The position numbers and the translations under genes are program-made. Shown one piece after another: positions 61,140 through 64,000 of a stretch of 64,000 nucleotides of DNA. The notes under the pieces are model-generated. The model searched no databases. It had not been told where the DNA came from and saw only the letters and a list, made by a program, of their open reading frames with translations. The stretch is from Metallyticus violacea (taxonomy: Eukaryota > Arthropoda > Insecta > Mantodea > Metallyticidae), in the NCBI GenBank assembly GCA_030762175.1, contig CM060840.1:40988501-41052500 (forward strand). The letters run 5' to 3'. Position 1 is the first letter of the stretch, and the number at the start of each line of letters is the position of its first letter.

Positions 61140-61443
61140 ATAGTTCTTAAGCTTTCACGGCCATTGTTACTATTAAACCACTTAAAATCTTCCGGGCTGT
61201 TTTGCCGTGGTCCATGGTTTAATGTGCTACCATGGCTTTCACCAACTACTGCGGTTGGCATCATCAGTGCAAGATGAACAACACCTGTCCGCTAAAAGAC
61301 GACAGTATTGATCCGTTTGTCTGTTTTAGAAGGTCGATCAATATTATGTGTGTGGCGGAAATAGAGAAGAGGGAGGGAAAAGGATAGTTGTTTCTTTTTA
61401 AGAACTAGTTTTCCATATGATGTTTAGGTGATATCAGTCGTCT
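61140..61443 (-). mobile_element. Penelope-like element, inverted piece with 3' terminal region
   Basis: Reading the minus strand, the piece runs from the end of the endonuclease frame at ~61443 through CCATATGGAAAACTAGTTCT, a C/T-rich stretch, ATTGATCGACCTTCTAAAAC, CTGATGATGCCAACCGCAGT, GTTGGTGAAAGCCATGGTAG, GGACCACGGCAAAACAGCCC, GGAAG and GGCCGTGAAAGCTTAAGAAC, where the element seems to end. From recall, CACGGC...CAGCCCGGAAG and GGCCGTGAAAGCCTT are typical of the terminal (pLTR) regions of Penelope-like elements in animals. Its first ~150 bases are a diverged inverted copy of the sequence downstream at 61680-61831, which fixes its orientation and relation to the coding piece. Confidence 0.72.
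61211..61290 (-). ncRNA. Possible hammerhead ribozyme core in Penelope terminal region
   Basis: On the minus strand CTGATGA (61267-61261) is followed by a stem-loop with CCAAC and GTTGG arms (61258-61254 and 61246-61242) and then GAAA (61240-61237), the order of the hammerhead core. After it, CCATGGT and ACCATGG (61235-61229 and 61218-61212) can form a 7-bp helix, or CATG can be the loop of a very short helix III ending in GTA. Hammerhead motifs are known in the terminal repeats of Penelope-like elements, in the sense of the element, as here. Against it: stem II does not start directly after the core, an extra G follows GAAA, and stem I pairing is poor. Probably a decayed copy. Confidence 0.4.
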
Positions 61444-61835
61444 GTATTAAAGTGTACATATGCATGACCGGAAGATCGATTAAAAAAAGATTGGAGGAAC
61501 ATCAGCGACACTTTCACCTTAATCAACCTGAACAATCTGCGGAAGCAGAGTATGGCATAAATGAATGCCATGGCATACACTTTGATAAAACAGAAGTGGT
61601 TGCCAAAACCCAGGGATTTTTCATTCTAGCCAGGAAGGTGGCATTGGAAATACAACAGCATCCAAACAACTTTAACGGGGACGTCGGATATCACCTAAGT
61701 AGCATATGGAAACCAGTTCTTAAAAAGGAACAACTACACCCTCCAACTCCCTCCTCTCCCCTCCAACTACGCAGGTAACATTGATCGACTTCCTAAAACC
61801 GGACAGAGACGGGCCAATGTTGTCTTTTAGCTTTG
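61444..61835 (+). pseudogene. Penelope-like element, 3' coding piece (GIY-YIG endonuclease)
   Basis: The plus-strand frame open to 61778 encodes the C-terminal endonuclease of a Penelope-like retroelement: KVYICMTGRSIKKRLEEHQRH, then AEAEYGINECHGIHFD, VVAKTQGFFILARKVALEIQ, NFNGDVGYHLSSIWKPVL. The family pattern is VYIGETGRSIKTRLKEHQR...SAVAEH...GH.I.F....ILAR..GY..R..KEAIEI..H..NFN.D.G..LS..W.PVL. The Arg of GRS and the Glu-His of EEH are kept. The Gly of YIG is Cys (YIC), and the GIY half and the whole RT domain are missing. So it is 5'-truncated and probably inactive. It meets the inverted piece (61140-61443) head to head. Confidence 0.85.
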
Positions 61836-64000
61836 TCGTTTCGGGGTCCCACTAATCTTACCTAATTTCATCAATTCATTCTTTTTGGCTGCTAAAATTC
61901 TCATTAGTTTGCATATATGAAGGGCTAGAGGAAGTAATTATTTTAGCTTTATTTTCATTTTGTGTCGGTCTTTTAATTGCTCAAAATACTTAATCTTAAT
62001 TTACTTTTATGTAAAATACTGTGTATGGAAATTCTTTTACTATTCTCATAACCTTTATTTGTGACTAATTGTGGTCAGAAATAATATGGGCATGGGCATT
62101 AAAGTACTTTTCTATTCACTCAGTCAATTGTTTTAGGTAAAGCATTAAAACAGATTCTTAGTACTGTAGGATTAACACTTTTGTTTTCACGGCGTATTAT
62201 TCAGGTGCACTTCAAAGGTATATGGTATTATAAGGCTCAGGGTTGCTTTGTTGTTTATAAAATACAAAGGTTCGTAGTTTTCTTGGAATCGGAAATAAGG
62301 CAGCCAGAAGGGACAAAGGAAGGAAATTGACCTAAGTCCAGCTATTCTGTTTCTGGCTCAATTCTACACAGGTATTAGATTAAATTATAATATTTGGAAC
62401 GTAACAAACTATTCCCTTTGGGAGCCAAGAGAAAAAAAGACCCGATGAGCGTATCTGGCTCGGGGAGCGTCTGTTATACGTCAAGATACTAGAATTTTAA
62501 CGGAGATGCTGGTTCCAAAATCACCTTTCTGGTTTATCGCAAAATCTCCTATCGCTTTTACATAAACCATGCCACATTCTGTGCTCTGAGTGTTTCTAAA
62601 ACAGTGCCAAGGATAATCAAAGTACGTAAAATGGAGTCCGGCATAAAATATTAAAATAAAGCAGCGTAAAGTCCCCGTTGACATATGTCCATGAAAATCC
62701 GCTCCATCCGCTTTTCTGTACAGTAGAATGTAAACGGAAAAGACGATAGAGGTACAAGCTTTGCATTGAATATTTCATGGTATGGAAATTTCTATACACT
62801 GAAACTGCTGTTTTCAGGTGACAGTGAATTATTCTTACACTGCAGGATTCGCAAAAAGGATCATAATGGAAGACCATCATGCATATTGTAAAATACGGCT
62901 TGCTCGTGCCTGGCTCTTTTCTTCCTTAAACCTGTGCAGTAATTTTTATGTCTCTTTTATGGTACTGGGTAACGCCAGTTTACTTTCCCTCCTGTTGGTT
63001 CAGATTTGAAGTCTGCGATGAAAGCGTAAGGATACTCTCCGGTGAAAATTATGAAAAATTCCCAAAAATAGATTTGTTATTTTTTAATATTAATAAACGT
63101 TGGTCTTTGTAGATTCGTCTACTAAGGGTATTTTGAGTCAGTTGTGCTTTAAAAGCATACCACGTGATATTTTAAACGACGCTACTTTTTCCTAACCCTT
63201 TGACCCACAACTGTCATTCTTTGACGGTTTCACTTCTAATATTTGAAATAAGCATTTGTATAGATATTTGAAAACAGTGGTTAAGGAAACCAGAGGGGTT
63301 TTCTTGTTTGTTTTTTATGTCAGCCTGTAACTGTGCTGGTAAGTGTAATATAAAGTACAAGGAATAGGAAAACAAACAGAGCACTTGCTAGCAGTTTTCG
63401 TTTGTTGCTTTTTGCTTAATTTTGCTTGAATTGTGAGCAAATAGTCTGAATTATGTATTTATATTTTAAATTCTATAAACTTTTTATAGAAAGAGTATTA
63501 CTTTTAGGACCTCGTAGCGTCAGCCATTCCACGATTTCGATTCCCGATTTACCTGGCATCTAAGTTCTACTTCTTTACTGCATGCCAGCAATCCAAGAAC
63601 AAATGTACTCCATTGTACTTTTTCTGCCAGTAAAATTGAAGCTGTTAATGTATCTTCTCCGTTTTCTGATGCCGATACATTATTTTTACAAAAAGGAGCA
63701 TCATTTTCTCCGTGTCCTAAATTTAACCATCTTAAATTAGTTTACGATGGCGTAAACTTTTCCCGGAATGTAAGATGGCATTATTATTGGTAAACTAAAT
63801 CAACTCAGGACTTCAGATGTCATACCCTGTTCTCTCAAATTTCGCATACTCTCTAAACATGAACCTCTTTCTTTACCTTCTAGTGATCCTTTATAAAATT
63901 TTATTACCCGGTTTTTACGTGTGATTGTAAATTTCTAGATAAAATCATGGCGAAAGATAAAAGCTACGCGGGGTAAATGGCACTAAAAAGGTTGTCTAAT
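61836..64000. other. AT-rich DNA, no gene recognised
   Basis: Two minus-strand open frames at 62880-62481 (87 and 67 codons, overlapping) and one plus-strand frame at 62818-63009 are balanced but unrecognised. Nothing else found to the end of the window. Confidence 0.4.

Noticed and set aside
1..64000. CRISPR array, prokaryotic operon or phage system
   Set aside because: No regularly spaced identical repeats with unique spacers; the sequence is clearly eukaryotic repeat-rich DNA. The trinucleotide tract and the 2.3-kb array are not CRISPR.

Overview
This 64-kb window reads as AT-rich nuclear DNA from an arthropod, most likely an insect with a large, repeat-rich genome (cockroach, termite or stick-insect scale). 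The evidence is the absence of any long open frame or operon-like layout, two families of tRNA-derived SINEs, fossils of RTE-type LINEs, Tc1/mariner DDE transposons and a Penelope-like element, long trinucleotide and TA microsatellites, and a short run of the arthropod telomere motif TTAGG. The host assignment is inference; no host gene, exon or RNA gene could be identified with confidence, so the window is best read as intergenic or intronic.

Layout: 0-5 kb holds SINE-A copy 1 and a degenerate tandem array of about six ~140-bp units (2.26-3.16 kb). 5-13 kb holds SINE-B copy 1, a Tc1/mariner-type transposase fossil (7.45-7.8 kb), a 1-kb AGT-type trinucleotide tract with internal segmental duplication (10.3-11.3 kb) and an RTE-type reverse transcriptase fossil (12.5-13 kb). 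14-28 kb is sparse: SINE-B fragments, an RTE-type LINE C-terminus (18.8-19.3 kb) and three simple-repeat tracts. 28-36.1 kb is dense: SINE-B and SINE-A copies, most with clear target-site duplications, a LINE 3' end with a zinc knuckle, and a transposase pseudogene that has lost its catalytic centre. 36-45 kb is mostly featureless apart from unrecognised open frames and a 90-bp GC-rich insert flanked by 10-bp direct repeats. 45-58 kb holds a dispersed repeat with a TA tail, TTAGG repeats, three more Tc1/mariner fossils, SINEs, and a palindrome made of that same TA-tailed repeat with a SINE in its loop and a later 94-bp duplication. At 61.1-61.8 kb, two 5'-truncated pieces of one Penelope-like element lie head to head; one keeps most of a GIY-YIG endonuclease domain and the other a possible hammerhead-ribozyme core.

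Nothing here works as a gene system. The window is a record of transposition: SINE-A copies are well preserved with clear target duplications (recent), while the DNA transposons and LINEs are old and broken. The points most worth a second look are the 2.3-kb tandem array, the palindrome at 56.8-57.5 kb with its relative at 45.8 kb, and the Penelope head-to-head unit with its candidate ribozyme.
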